Assembly: GCA_036937835.1 (NCBI GenBank)
Contig: CM072876.1
Span: 5,575,001-5,639,000 of the forward strand
DNA: 64,000 bases
From: Pampus argenteus
Taxonomy: Eukaryota; Chordata; Actinopteri; Scombriformes; Stromateidae
Reading direction: 5' to 3'
Below, in pieces: positions 34,313-49,744 of this stretch. How positions within the stretch are numbered: the stretch's first letter is position 1; every line of letters begins with the position of its first letter. The position numbers and the translations under genes were made by a program. The notes beneath the pieces are model-generated. The model made no database searches. It was not told the DNA's origin and was given only the letters and a program-made list of their open reading frames with translations.

Positions 34313-36473
34313 TTCTGACACCACCGGAGCTGATTTATTCACGCTTCCTTCTGGATAAATCGTTTCATTTCATTCCAACTCACAACAGTTTATTAGTATA
34401 TCACTGGCAGAATTTGGCTGGACACGTTGTTTCTTCATATTGACAACACTCTGTTGTTTGTGTGTGAACAAAATGAGTCAGAGTCAAGAGAAATCATATC
34501 AGTTTCCCCGGAGAGTAATAATCTTTCACTTAGTGTAGGTAAAAGTCCACATTTTGAAACTTTGTTCAAACAAAGTCCTGCTTTGAAGAGGCTGCTTTGG
34601 CATGATTTTAAATTATGTGCAGCATATCCTCTTTTTCTTAACTTATGTCGTATGTTATTCGTTTATGTTCCATCTAGATTTGGGAGTAAACCTGCTGGGT
34701 TTGTACAGAACATGTTGTCAGTGGCAAAAGAGCGGCGAGGCAATCTTTGCTACATGGTGGGGTGTAGTCAACATCATTAATGTTTGGGGGCATCTCCATA
34801 TGAAAAGCCCCTATTGATTCCCTCTAGTGGCTTCCATTAGGTGATGATGGTGGGGCAGGCGGCTGTGTTTTGGCCAAAGCACCGGGCCTGTTTTCTTCCA
34901 AGAGATGGCAATAGATTAAATCCCACAGAGATCACAAGATATCTTTGTCTCCTTTCAGGACAATAACATTTTATGAGGGATAATCCCAGATCATCCACTT
35001 AGCAATTAAAATACAGAGAGGCCCGTGGGTGCATGCCGTTACCTGAGTAGTGGTGGGCACTAGTTCTTGGCCTTCTCCTAGCTGGAATCAAGCACTTTTG
35101 ACTTTATAGTTTTTAGGTGCTGAATCTCAGATATGAATCTTTTGCTGATCATTTAATCACCAAAATCACTTAAAGGTGACGGTACGGTAACTAACTAACT
35201 CTTCTCACGGTTAATTTATTCTATTCCAGTTGATTCATTCATAATGAAATCTGTGTGTGGGATAACATGTTAATTCCTTCATACTGCATAGATTTGCACT
35301 ATTGTTGTGTTAATCTGTTGGCAGTGATAGTTAGGTCTCTGCTGTTGCCAAAACACCACTTGGTGGACCTAGTGCTCTAAATCCAAACCCAGGTAAAAGC
35401 TGCTCGGCATTTAGATGCTTTAGATTGGCGGATAAGGCCTCACACAGTGAGCTGTGAGTATCTTTAATTACCCGAGTGAGAGGATTAGAAAGAGAGGGCT
35501 TTATCTGATGCTTTCTCTCTCTCTTTTCCTCTCTGTATATATAAGTATGTGTAGTTTGAATGAGTGGACATCGAAAGGTGTGTGTCGTGTGTGTTTTAGT
35601 GCATGTATATATATGTGTGTGTGTATCAGTTGGCATAGCTTGTGTCAGGCCACCACTGAGGAATGTGTCTGGCCAAAGCTGTCGAGGGACTTGATCAGTG
35701 ATGCCCAGAGTGGTTTGAGAAGATCATGCGGCTGTGTGGGTTTCTTAGTCTGATATTGTGTATATCATTGTTTTGAGCCAGATACATCACGCTTATCTAA
35801 TCTCTGCCACTGATCCAATTACATGCTGATTGAAAGGACAACATTACAGAGCAAAACCCTGGCAGCCAGAGAGGGCAGGTAGAGATAACTTATCTGAGAC
35901 ACAAATGAACGACCTGCTGAGGAGGGCTCTGATAGGTTAAACCGTGACTCAGCCAGACAGCGTTAACCCTGCACGACCGCCACCATCACTAGCACTATTA
36001 TTTCCTTTCCAGTATACACTTGTTTGTACATGATAGCAGTAAATAATTCCTGAAAGTTGCAATGTAAAACATAAGGTGAGGACCCTCCACTGTGCTATAA
36101 TACTGAAGAGCTACTCTGTCCATAAGATTAAGTTTCTGGCAGTATTTCTCGATGCTTTGTTGACCCGTAGCTTAAAAGAAGGGAAAACATAATTCAAGTG
36201 AAATACAGCTTTGTCAAAACAAGCACATGTATAGACTTTCCCACACTTAAGTTCTTATGTAAAGTTAAATTCCAAAACATGTACATATATCATATACTCA
36301 GATCTTGTCACAATAAAAACTTCTTCACACACAAACTTGATAAACAACCAAGTAATCTTTCTTTTAAAGTTACATTTAACTTTTTGAGCCACAGAAAAGA
36401 GGGAAGCAATTCTACTGAGCATTTTCAGATGGCAAGAGCTTAATGCGATTTCTTGACAATCCATTTAGGATCC

Positions 36474-36520
36474 CCCGTGACCCACAGGTGGGTCGTGACC
36501 CCGACTTTGAAAAGCAGTGT
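36474..36520. repeat. Dispersed fish repeat fragment
   Basis: The run CCCACAGGTGGGTCGTGACC then CCGACTTTGAAAAGCAGTG resembles a common short teleost repeat, probably the end of a DNA-transposon-derived element. It contains the small palindrome CCCACAGGTGGG. Confidence 0.4.
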
Positions 36521-39500
36521 ATTCAAGCATCTGTACACCATCATAAAAATCATTGTTAGCTTAAACTAGACCTTTTGTCCAAGCGGTAAGGACTAATACG
36601 ACAGGTTCCTCTGCTTAAGAACAACACTCTCTGTCATGAATCCCCTCACTGTGTCTACCTTTAAGCTGCCGTCTCAGTTCTATATCAAAATGCAGGTCCT
36701 AACCATAAGGTATCGTGTTTTATCTAATCATTTGAAAGTCAGATTTCTTCATTGGTAGTTTCCATTTATCCTTCACCTTTGGGGAAATCATCTGTAATGA
36801 GAGGAAAACCAAAAGAATATCATCCAGCAAACCACCATCATTGCCTTGTACTTTTGCTTTGGCTAATAGATGTATCTTTTACCTGTAAGGAAACCCCCTT
36901 AAGGGAGAACAATGCATTATACATGACATTTATAACCAAAGTGTAATGAATCTATTCAAAGAGGAATATTTGAGGTTATTTGAGGGAGATTAGGATAGAA
37001 TGTGTTTTGTTGTTTTAATATGTAGATCCCGAGGAAGAGAAGAAGACATGGTTTATTGTCCTCTGCTCACCAGGGTACCGTACATGCTCATTTCTTTGCA
37101 TGCCACAGTATGTGCTTCGTGTGTGTGTACGTGTGTCCGTCCGTGTGCACATGTTGTGCTGGATGTGGACGGAGCGGCCTTCTCTTGTCATCACGTACAT
37201 TCCAGGAGTCAGGGGCAGACGAAGCCCTGAGATGACACTGCAGATCCAACTATTAGCCTTTCACCTGCTGTTAACAGCAACTTGGCTAGACACAGGGCCT
37301 GCATTCCTCTGCCTTGAGCCAGATGTAGTCTTAACACACTTTAACATGCCTACAAGGAGATCATCTTCAGAGATGGGGCTTAAACCATGGAACAATTTGT
37401 TGCTGTGCTGAGCAAAGTAGTCTTTTTAATTTGGAAACCAGTAAAATCTTCATCAATCCACATGTGTTTGACAGGAGAAGCACGACTGTTGGGCTTTGCC
37501 GAGCACGTGCGTGTGGTGCATGAAAGAGATTGTGGGGAAATGGGACACATTTCATATAGGTTGGTTCTAAAATGGAAACCCACCAAGGTCAGAGACGGCC
37601 AGCTAGAAAGCCAGAGTCAATATTTATGGATACTGAACATGTGGCACACTTCTCTACCCACTAATTTGAGCAACAAGTCCACCTCCAGATTATATGGCCT
37701 CTCAGAGATCACAAGAGAGGGTCCAAACCTTGCTTGGATGTTTCAAATATTGAGAAGCACATTGAGGTTGGTCTCTGACAACAAGCTGTGCATAATTTGG
37801 CAAATTGGCACACTGTTTATTTGTTTGTGTTTTAATTTCCTGTGAAACAGGGGACAAGGGAGCTTTAATTAGGCAGTGAGGGTTAGTCCTTTATCCAGAT
37901 CTGGAGTCTGTAATTATCAGTATCATTGTTATATATCTTATTGTAATTATCATATTGTGAAATAACATTTGGTTACGTTTTGTTAGAAACAAAGAAAATT
38001 TTATATATGTAACATTGTGTTTGAAGCCCCGTTCTTTGCCTATATAGCACGAAACATTTAACTCTATATGGACCTCACGCTTTAACAATTTACAATAGGA
38101 ATCATATAAACACACGCTCCATTTAGCAAACTAGTTGTGATGAGAGACAGTTACTTCCATTTTAGAGAGAAAGAGAGCGAGAGAGAGAGAGACATAAATA
38201 CAGGGATCTGCCCTTTGAATGCAGCTCCACTCATAAAGACACCACGCGTCACTCAATTATATGTCTGCATGATTAGAAGCTTGGGCTACGTAAACAGCCA
38301 GCGTCAAGATTTACATTTTACCACTTAAGCACAAGCAGCTGTTTACAGGCCAAGGAAGGAAGGAAAACACTTAGCAAGTATCTATATATGAGAGAGGGGG
38401 ATCAGGAGCTGTCACATCTCCCACAAAGATGGTTTCAATTAATAGTTGTTTATGTAGAAGTCTTCGTTGGAATAGTTGATTGCTTTTTATACTCGTAATG
38501 CCTCTTTCTTCGGTATTTTTTAAACACGTTAATGTGTAGGCTGCTAAATTAAACTGCCGAGTGAAATGAAGCTGGTTTCCGTGCAATTGCAGATCCTTCA
38601 AAGATTCAGGAAACCAAAAATACAAATAGTAACATCCTGATAGAAGTGTTGTGACCTTCACATGCAAATACAAACTGACAGTGTTTTCAATCAGTCGCTG
38701 CCACAAGATGAAAGTGCAACACGCTTCATATATTTCATCTGCAGTGTCAAGCCGGAAGCAATAACACGCACCGTAGCTTCAAATGTTCTTCACTTTCACA
38801 AAAAGCATTTCAACTACACACGATGAAATTAGACCATTGCGTTGCATAAGAAATTGCTCAAATCTGTGGGTTTTATCAGTAAGGTTGACGTCATGTGTGA
38901 GATACCAGGAAGGTTAGACAAAGCTAGAGTATCTAATATCAAACTGAACAAGGCCAGCGTTTAAGCATTGTTTAAAGTAAATATTCCCCATGACATTAAA
39001 CATCAAAATCTATGAAGATATTTCTGTATATGTTGATTATATTGCAAGGAAAACACGTCATTACTGCAGATGTTTTTACAATTTTGAATGTTATCTGTAC
39101 ACCCATTAGGCGGAAAGAATAATAATAAAATACGTATCGACTTAACAGTGGATTAAATGACTGTGTGTGTAACGTGAAATGTGTCACTCGTAGTGAAGCT
39201 ACAGAACTATCACCTGACTGCAGTTTCCCTCCACTATGGAGCTTTTTAGCATCTCTAAGTTCACTGCTTTGGTTGTATGGCTCACAGCGTTACTGTTTTA
39301 GTTCAGTCTCATCTCGTTTTCAGACACAGCAGGCAAAAAAATGACTTCCATTCAAAGGTGACCAGAAACACAACTCCAAAAGATTATGTTGCTGTATGTC
39401 TGTCTGCTGGATGTATAAATAAGCGCCTGTATAACAAGTTCACCATATTAAAAGCTGTTAATATATAGGTTTTGTGTTCATAGCTTGTTTACGTTGCCCC

Positions 39501-42500
39501 CAAGTGACAAAACAAATCAGTTAATGGAGGTTCAAAGGTGACGTGAAGGAAAGCAGCTGCCGTTGACAGCTAAGCTATACCAGTGGTGTTAGCAAGAGCA
39601 GAAAATTAACATTGTGCTGATCCTAATGAGTAAACGCAACTTTTTATACCCTTCAATAATGTATTTGGTTTTTTACTATTTAACTGTATATTAAGATATA
39701 CAGGTGATATCATCACCTTTTAGATCGAGGATTGACTAATGCGGCAACAAATGTGCTAATCTACTGCAGTAATCGGTTTTCTTCACGTCAACATCTACAA
39801 CAGCTTCATGCAGCACTGTGTATTGCAGCTGTGGTGAATTTATACACAATATATACAACTCCAGCTTAATGCAAACACTGGCTTTCACATGGTTGAAGTC
39901 AGTCCGGAACAAACCCATTTCATTGTCACATTTCATTATGATGGTGTCGCGCTGAGTCTGATCCCAGCCGTTGAGCCTGGAGGGAGCAGAGCAGCAGGGT
40001 TGTCTGACTAGTTGTCTACTAGGCTATAGGGAGGACCTGATTGTACTCTGGCATCCACAGAATGACATTATAGCTGTGTGGTTTCATGATAATAATAATC
40101 TTCAGAGCAGCTGTATAAACATTTAACTGACATCCACTCCCTGGGCATGCAGTATGTATCTTTAACTTCAACTAGGGCCAGTCTGATGCAACTATTCATA
40201 TCTCCGCCCATCGCTCTCCCTCTTCTTCTCTTGCTCTCCGTCTGCTTTGGGATACTTGATCCATGTTAGTATTTGCTGTAAATGTCACTGGAAAAATGAA
40301 TGTTCGTATCACTTTAAGCGTTCGACATTTGAAAGAAAAAGTACATGTTTTGGTGGGATGATGTGTGTCCTCACACAGAGCTGCGACAGTTGTCTCGTTT
40401 AATTCACTTTGAAAAACTGGGGAACGGTTTAAAAAAAAAAAAAATTGGGACTCAACAGAGGCCAATAAATTTGGACAAACCCTTGCTCTGGCCTCTCACA
40501 ATGTAGCGTATTTCCTGGTAACATTTGTCTTAATTCGTGGCAGTTTGTGTAAATATTTATGTCACTAAACTAACTGTTCTGTATACAGTAAGCCCCCCAA
40601 TCTTCCCTGGAATGTGATTTAATTGGCGGTTTCCTCTGTTTATCCTGTTTTCATACGGTTATGGGCGAGCTTACAGTAATGAGTAATCAGGTAGATAAAA
40701 TGTGGCCTTAAATTAAATGTCCTCCTTTAAGGAAATCATATGAAGGTTAATACCCATTTTATGCCCCCGTCTGTAATTCACATTCTCTCATCACATGCCA
40801 GATTACCATTATGTGTCATTTGTAATACAATAAACAGACTCCAGATGGCTTGGATTCTCTTGAATATACACAGAGCAACAGAAGCTATGGGGAGAGCTGC
40901 TGTATTTTACTGTGTAGTGACTTTGCCTCAGACAGCCAGGCCAGTTGTCTTCCTGTGGCCGGCATATTGCATCCTAAAAACATGCTTGTTCAGTCTCATA
41001 ATTTGAGATGAGAAAATGAGAACAACAATTAAAAAAAGCTTCATGGTTTGAAGATAAGTGTGTTGTGGCAGTTTCAGTAAGAATAGATGAGCTGAGCATG
41101 AACAAATGCAACCATATTGAGAAGGTTTTTTTTTTCTGCACTGCTCCTTGATGTCTGAATTTGTCAAGCTGGCAGCACAGTGAGCTGTATCAATGTAGTT
41201 TCCTTATTCCTCACACATCTTTGACATTGTGCAGCAAGAGTACGTTATGTAAATACTTTGTGATCTCCCTATTCATCTTGGCTCTTGCCTTGTCATTGCA
41301 TGCTGTGCTTTTTAAATCCATATCGTGGAGTTTTGCCACAGCGCCACAAACAGACGTATCTCTGAAGGCTGGTTCTTTTCCAAAACGCACTAAAAACATA
41401 TGCGTGACATATGAGATGTCAGCTGCCGACTTACCTAAACACCTCTGTTATGATGGCTATCTCACATCCGACAGTGATTTATCTGTGATTATTTGGCCTC
41501 TCTGTATTTGGAGCAAGGGACAAGGAAAAGACCACTCGTTCGGTTTATGCATGGATCATTGAAGAACACTGGGCCTCTTGTCAGTATGTCAAATTTTACC
41601 CCAGAATGAAACATTCTGTTTTCCTAACCTGGTTAAGTAATCACATTACCTAAGACTCCATAAAGTGGAACAAACAGTAGCATATAACCCTGACTTCTTT
41701 TTATGTGCCTTGAGTGACAGATTGGCTTTCATCAAAGAGGCAGGCAAAGAAGTTATATAGTCATTTTGCTATGCTAAGAATACTAAATTGATCCTCATAT
41801 GTAGAACATCTGGTGAAAAGCAATTTCCACCCAAGTGTTTTAGTATTTCCTCCTAATTAATTTCACATGTACATGACAAGAGTGAGTGGCCTCCCTGAAC
41901 CAAAGCACAAAAGACAGCTTTGTTTCACCATTAAAAAAAAAAAAAAGTCATCTGTGGTTCCCGGTTAAAAACTCGCTGGCGCTTTGACGCTTGAAGTCAA
42001 TGCTGAAAGCAGCATTTTGGGGAGAAAAGTCACATCTCGCGCCTCAGTGGCACAGGGGGCAGGGTTTACATTTACATTCACTCAATTGGTGACTTGTGGA
42101 GCAAGCGGAGCATGTCAGGCAGAGTTGCATGAAACAGGCGAAGGTGAGAGAGAGCAGGCACAGAGCCTTCATAGGAATGAGTGAAAAGAGAGTGCTAAGC
42201 CGCCAATCCAAACCATAATGAAGGAGTGTGTGTTAAAAATGCAGTATTAGAGGCAGTTCTTGGATCTGTGCATAAAAGTGCTTGAAATTGTCTGTCTTGA
42301 CTCACAGCACCTTAAAGTAATAATTATCTGAACGCAGTAGACAGAGGAATCCCTATTGAAAAGTAAACCTGACTTTGCAGTTGATGTTCAATCATTGCCA
42401 AATATATTAACATATCTTGTTGGTGAAAGTAGATTAACTATTAATATCTTGCCGTACTGTATATCATAACTGTCTGAGAGACAGGCGGCGTCTCCTTTTG

Positions 42501-45500
42501 TGAAGGTGATTGTGAGACTGCTGTGAGACACAACAGTTCTTGTTATTACTTGTCCAAATGACATGTCAAAGGAGATCCAAGAACATTGGCGTCGACAGAT
42601 GAAAAGTTGGCTTGATCAGATTAATCATTAAAGTGAAAGATATGACACATACCGTGGCATTGTTTTTAACACAATCTTGATGGCGCTCAATCTGAGACCT
42701 CTGTTTGGATAGGCCGTCTGGGACCACCTGGATGAATGTAACTTTTGTTCACCAAAACCGCACATTTCTCACCTGAAGGTGTCTCTTCTTTACAATGGGT
42801 TTCCCCCTAGAGAGTCATAGAGTCCGCTTTTCATCTCCACAAGCTCTTCATCTTGAGAGGAGATGTGATGCATGGCCAACAGGAGAAATAACTGTCCAGA
42901 GGTAGCTAGCGGAGGTCTTGTCTGTACATAGGCAAACAAGAATGGGTGGTATTTACCCACACAGATGCAGAGGTGAGATACAAGCAGGTGTTTACAGGAA
43001 TGTTTGAAGTTGAAGGGAGATGGTGTGCTCTGATTAGAGTTCCACTGTAGGTGTTTCTGCTGACAGAATAAAAGGTCCTCGTGCCACTTTATCTTTTCAT
43101 TTCTTCATCCCAGCTGTGATTTGTGACTTTCAACTCGATTTGGTGCCGAGGAAGCACATATTGCCGTTCCAAAACATATTCTTGCTTTGTCTTTTAATAC
43201 TACCAGTGACAACAAAAAAGCTGCCATTCGCTTCCTGCCGCGTAGAATCCATCCCACTAACCTCCAGGTCAGCGGCCGTGTTTCTGTTTGTCAGATAAAG
43301 AGTTCAAGGATTTCTATTGTTCACATCGCTTTTACCTCCTCTTGTTGTGAAGCTCAGCTGCTGCACCCAGTGTTGCGCTGGCCGCAGTGAAGAAGTCCTT
43401 TCTATTGCAGCTTCAAAGCATTTTTCCTTGGCGGCAGAGTTACAGGCTCTTTGTGGCATGGGTTATTTGTCAGAGGGTTTTGGAGAGTGACTTGTTTCAC
43501 TCTGTTCTCTGAAAAAGGGCCTGTACGTGGGTTGCTTGAGCAGGCTAAAGTTACAACCATGAGCCCCAGTATTACAACCCGATGACTGACAGGAAAAATG
43601 GGGTGAGCTTTTTTGCTGGGCTCTAACAAAAACACCAATAAGAAGGAGAGGGAAACAACAGATTAGACCACTGATCTCAATCTGCTCTCCTTTGGTTATT
43701 GGGAAATAATAGCTCTGAAAAGGAAGTCATTTAAAAGAGCCTTTAATCAATTCCCCTTTGACGAGCAAGCAGCATGAAAGGCTGGAGTGAGAGGGAGAGC
43801 AGGCATCTATAGCTCTGAACATTTTGGTGTAGGGGAAGTACGAGATAGATGGGCTCTAATTTGTGTTTTCATGGTGTCCAGGCATCTCCAACGCACTTGA
43901 TCGCCACCACAGCAGGCCTTGATGCCATGTGTGAGTGTAAATGGTTCCAAGGCTCCCTGGTGGTAAAATCACATTGCCAAAATGACCACCAACCCTAAAT
44001 GAAACACTACCCCCTTTTTAAAAGGTCCCATTCAAAACCTAGTGGGTTTTTTTAAAAGGCGCATAAGGTAGCAATTTCCCTCAAATATGGCGTAGCCCAA
44101 TAACTGTTGAAGTAACTGACACCATGTCAGGGCGAATGAAAGATTTTTTTTATTTTTTTACATGTATGAAGCATTAGCTAGATCCAAGATAGTAAAAATG
44201 GCAGTAAGGAATGTTATAATTATATGCAAACGTGTGCAACCTCAGGAGTTGTACTGTACTACATTCTTGCCATCACTGTAATTCTTTGCCTGTCTTTGTT
44301 TTATAGTTATAGCCAGATAGGATGGTCTGTGTACTGAGTGAGTGAGTACTTTGTTCATTCCAAAGCATGCGCAAATCTGTTTCAAGTTCAAGAGAGGAGG
44401 AACCCTTTAATTTAAACCCTAAAAATGAAGTCATTCATTCCCTGCTAAACTGCACAGTGACCCATAAGGTTAGATAAACAAGTGTCCCTTGCATTACTGT
44501 CAGAAAGACCCAGCCCCTCGCTCTGCCATGATGTAAACTCCCACTATCCTGTTACAGTTTCACAAGGGGAAACTGGAGGGATGGCAGAAAGGAAGGGAAG
44601 AACTGTGTTCATCTGTGCTTTTTTGATGACAGAAGGAGGGAAAGTCAGTACCTGAGGCTGTTCTCAGGAAGGTGTCCTACAAGGGAAAAAACGCCTTATG
44701 CCAAAGCAGAAAACTGAGGAAGAGGGGACAGGCCACAATGCGCTGAGCCCAGTAGGCCTGCTCAGATCTGTTACCAGCTCCAGCACGGGCTGGAATGTGA
44801 GGAATCCACTGGGCTGGGGTTCTAGTGCAGGGGTCCAAACCTCACATTGCTGCTCACACTCACTTTTCCTTCACTTATAGTATTGTATTTGGATATGTGA
44901 TTGTAATGCAGCAGGAATGTAGACTAACACTTCTGAATATAGCTGCTGACAAAGTTGAGACTTTGGTCATGGAGTGTACAGGAGGTCTAGTTCACCTTGA
45001 ATATTGTAAAAATGTGGATTTTTACCAAGAGTTTCAGGTTAAGTATCAAACAAAGCGTCTGTTTATTTAAAAAAATGGATGAGCAGCAGCAGCTTTGGCA
45101 TGAATAAGAATTATACCCTGAATATCGCTAATGTGACACTAATTGCTTCTTAGTCTGTCAGAGGACAAGAGAGAGAAGAGACAGAAAGACAGAGGATGAG
45201 AAAAAAAAAGGGGGGGGAGAGAGTACCGGGTGCTGACTGAGGGCAGTAATGACTGCCAATGGAATGCCTACACCCATAATCCTCTCTGTCACTGCTGACA
45301 GATCCTCTTGACCTCTGAACTTCTGATGTAAAGAAGGAAAAGAAAGGAAGTCACAACTTAATAGAATTACCTAGTGGTTAGCACTTGTTTCAGTGTGGCA
45401 GTTGTCTCTGGCTGGTGGACGGTTTATTCAGGTAATGCGTGTTAGTGACAATCTCAATATCGCCTTTGAGAAGCAACGATTATAAAGATAGATGAATAGA

Positions 45501-45778
45501 TTTTTACCACCTGATGTTTTGGATATGCCCTTTGAATGTTGCTTTGCACATGCATGCTCTCCAACACATTAGGTCAAAGGGCAGAGATTTTGTAATATTA
45601 GCAGTGAGTGTGACCATTGTGATACGTAGAGGTAAAATTTTAGCTGTTTTTTCAACAAAATTCAAGTTGGGTTTTTTTTCAGATGGCCATTTCTGCTCAG
45701 ACGTGGGCTTTATAATGCCTTCCTGTGGTTCACTTGGCTAATCACTCACACATTACAAAAGTATCTGCAGACCAAACT

Positions 45779-45798
45779 GTGTGTGTGTGTGTGTGTGT
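45779..45798. repeat. GT microsatellite
   Basis: A perfect GT run of about ten units. Confidence 0.92.
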
Positions 45799-48700
45799 TG
45801 GAAGCACACTGCGATCTATATTTCAGCAGGCAGGCTTGTTCTGAAGACATGTGCCAAAGCTGTCAAAAGTTTGTCATCAATTCTCTCTGCCTTGTCATCA
45901 GTCTTATCTGATCACACAATGTTTCTCGCTTCATGTTCTCCTCCCTCATGGATAATGGAAACACAGACTCCCTGTGCTCGGGAAATTTAAGGGAGGGCCT
46001 CCAGAGGGCCTCTTAAACAATTTGTGGGTTTCTGTGTAGTAGATGTATTTATTTATATATACTATATATATATATTTTTTTTTCCCTCTTCTTAGAGCAC
46101 CAACTTGTAGTCATGTTAATATGATATGATGGTATTTGTTGTAATGTACTATTTCTCATTTGAAAACTTAATTTTTTAGACATCAAATAAATAGTCAGTA
46201 ACAAAGATAGTAGTTTTACCTTCTTATAGTACAGCATTTTACACATGAAAAAAGCAGCCAGTAGCATTACGCCCTCCAAAACCTGACTGGATGTGGGGTA
46301 TAACTGGTCTTCCTCAACATCCTGTATATTCTGTTCCACCCATCTAGCAACAACTCACATCTGTGCGCCGTGTGCATGTATTTATTTGGATAGTGTTGTC
46401 TTTATTCTTATTTTATGTTCATCTTACAGATCATATAGGACTATAGGAAAATACTGCTGTACTCTGTTCATGTGTGTAAGCGTGTCATCATCATGTTTCT
46501 GGCCCTACTCTCTTCCCTCTCCTGAGTCTGCTGCACTGACAATTCGTTTGACAAACATGCAATCACCGTAGTTACAGACAGCCCCTTTAGTTAGGGTAGA
46601 GCGCAGTGTGAATTATGGTTGAGATGGAAACCTTTGAATTATGGGTAAGCTCTGAAGTGCCTCTCGTCCAGGGAAAGAAGAAGGGAAGGAGGAGGAGGAG
46701 GAGGGATCTTTACAGACTTGTGCCACAGAGGCGTGCTGACAGAGACCTGGCTCGGCAAACTGCAGCAGAACCAGAACAACAAGAGGCTAACCCAAACACG
46801 GACCAGCAGAACCGGAGAAACCCAGCCTGGGCAGGGTCAGACGGTGCATCTCGCCACGGAACAGTGAAGGAGGTTGATGGCGCGTAACCTCTCACCAGTC
46901 GATCGCCATTTGCTCAAGCCAGCTTTGCGAACACACGCTTGGAAAACAGCATTGCCGGCATTCCTGCCTAATTGTACATTTGTCCTCTTTCAAAGGGAAG
47001 AAGTGTTAGGCCAGATACAAAGAATCTTGGGATAGGGCGATAGGGCCAGCATCCGTCCCTAGCCTCCTGAGCGCTATTTAAAGGTACAGTAGGCTGTATT
47101 TTCCGCAGCACAGTGAGGCACCCACCCTTCCGCCTGGCTCCATATTGGAACCAGATGCTGCTGGATGCGAGGCCCCACTAATTTAAGTGGACAGGGCAGA
47201 TGGAAGCGACTCGCCCTGCATGCATACCACCCCCTGTTGGCTTTTATGTGATGAAAAATCTCTGTAGTATGGCGGGGGAGGTCTATTCAGTGATGCACAT
47301 ATACACCATACACGCACAAACACACACACACGCAGTTATTCATTAATACAGCATGATCACACATTCACGCACTTGCACATGCTCTCGCGCTTACAAGAAC
47401 TGTACACAACCACAGAGACATCGCAAAGTGCAGAGATACACACGCACTCTTTAAAGATATGTTGGACTTTTTCTAGAACAGTGTTTCACAGCTGGAGAAA
47501 TAGCAGTGTAATTTTGAAAATAATTTTGATTTGACCAGGCTGTACCCCTTTGTCTACACAGAGAAAATCATGGTCGGTGGTGTCAAAGGCAAAGAAATGC
47601 TATATTCTAGTAAAAATGTTGTTTTATAGGCATGAAAAAAATATTAAGTTAATGCAAAAAATAGATCTGCACACTAAGCAAAGTTTTGACAGTCTCTAAA
47701 AATATGTGATATTGTTGGCAAGCACTATCGTGGCAGCGTTCTCCTTAAAATTTATATTAAATTCCATTCAAAATCTGAATTGGTCCAGAAAGTTTTTGCG
47801 CTAGCCTCGGTTTAGAAACACTGCCACACTTATAAAATTTCTCCTCTTTTGTTTATATTCCAAACATCGTCGTCTCTCGGCCATGTGTTCTGCTGAATAT
47901 CTCCCCTAGTTAAAGAAGAGCGACTAAAGCCTTGTCGGTGAACGCTCATCACCTGGTAGGAAGACACTGAAGCGGCGCTAAGCCTGCAACCCTATCCCGC
48001 CATAAATTACAGCAGCGCCTAGCAACCGTAAGAACTATTGTATCGTCCCTTGGTGTGTGCAAGTGTATACATCTGTGTTTGTGTGTGAGCGAATGTGCAC
48101 GTGGTGTGAATTTGAGTGCGTGTATACGTATGTGTATGTCTGCATAAGGAACAGCCCTCTATAGTGTGTCCTTTGTCTGGCGAGGTGACAGGTAATTGAG
48201 TCGAAGAGGATGAAGGAATTATGGCTGGGAAGCAATTTGAAACGTTGCAAGGCTTTAGAGCCAAACCCTCACTGGTGGTTAATTGCTGTGTGACACACAG
48301 CCGCATGCAGTCCTTTTGCTGGCTCTGAGTTAGCATGCAATGAAAATGTACTGTAATGTTTTTATATATATATAAATATGTTTTTTTTTTTAATGTAATG
48401 CACAAGAATAGTTTTTCTATATGTAAATGCTCATATAAAAAGAACAAAATGGGATTCAAAGCTTTGAGGACTTTGACTAGTTAAATTTTTTTTTAATCTC
48501 CCCACTCTATATTGTCATATATGATCCTTAGATAACCACTATGTATGCTGTATATTTAGATGACCATTCAACAGTGTTACTTTGTACTGAGACTCACGTG
48601 CACGCACCTTTTTTCTCTTCCCTTGGGATCATCTGCTGAATGTACACTAACTGTGGAGAGAAAACTTGCAGATTGGACAGGAAATTTCCTCTTTGATAGC

Positions 48701-49443
48701 GTGTGTTTGTTTAGCTGGACTCAGTTGACCTGTGTTGACCTATCTCCTCAAGCTCAGCAGTCCACAGCCAGAGCCCTGCCTTGCACCAACAGCCATCCAC
48801 CAACAGTACAACATTTACTACACTCCTCATTGTGAATGAATAACACACATATGAGACCGTTATCCAAACTGTTCCTTTTTTCTATGGCACTGACTGGCAA
48901 TGTGCGTACATCAAGTAGACTGATAGACATAAAAAATAATAGTCGATCTCCTGTAATCGTGGTCAGATCTTGTTGTTGGCTGGATTAATTGGCTGCTCTG
49001 ATCTTAGAAAATTCATTAAAATTGATTATATTGCATTGCTGATCAACTAATTAACTTCATTACACAGTGATGTATTTGAAGTCTCCCTTAAAGATAAAGA
49101 AAAGTCTATCAGAATTTGGGGATACGTCACCATGTTGTAGCTGTAGTTGATGATGCTGGAGATGTGAGTTGTTGGCTGTTGCATGACCTTTTGGGCATTG
49201 TGGTTTTTGACAGATCCATTTGGTACATATTAGATAAACGTGTGTTAGGAATTCCTACCATGTGTACAGTAAATACAGTCTGTCCTGTGTGGAATTACAA
49301 ATAAGTATCTGAACAGGATTTCTGGCTAAACCCAATGCTGATTCTCAGAAAATTAAGTAGGTGACTCATTCAGAATTAATGTGCTTTGGCCCGCAAATCT
49401 CTTTAAGAGCATCTTTCGATCAAGGGCTCCAAGCACACAGTAG

Positions 49444-49473
49444 ACACACACACACACACACACGCACACACAC
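49444..49473. repeat. CA microsatellite, one interruption
   Basis: A CA run with a single CG unit. Confidence 0.92.
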
Positions 49474-49744
49474 ATATGCATACACGCATTAAGGAACACA
49501 CACAAACACGGAGGGGTTAAGGGGTTGCTTTGTTATCATGGAGGTGCCCTGTGGCCGTGATTAAGCGTTGTTTTCACTATACCCCTGGTGTCCTAAAGCT
49601 TAGCTAGATGTCACAGCTATGGCAGGAATGCTTGAGCGAGGAGGCCAAGAGGGGGTCACAGCTAGGATGTAAACATCAACATTTTCTTTCTTAAAAGGAT
49701 TTAGGCCCACTTGAAGGGAAAAAGCTCTACCACAGCACAAAGCC

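Larger units (their letters stand above)
33561..49734. other. Non-coding interval between divergent bmp2b and plcb1, proximal part
   Basis: No gene is recognised. Hao1 and Tmx4, which lie here in human, are not seen. Open frames such as 37387-37845 (plus) and 48019-48459 (minus) lack family motifs and splice support. The stretch 46970-48015 is comparatively repeat-poor and contains a Cdx/Hox-type GCCATAAATTA at 47999-48009. Confidence 0.5.

Noticed and set aside
37387..37845. 152-residue open frame on the plus strand
   Set aside because: No domain, no splice context and no neighbouring exons; treated as chance.
46615..46887. Arg/Gln-rich 90-residue open frame
   Set aside because: Basic and Gln-rich reading of GA-rich DNA, with no family match or splice support.
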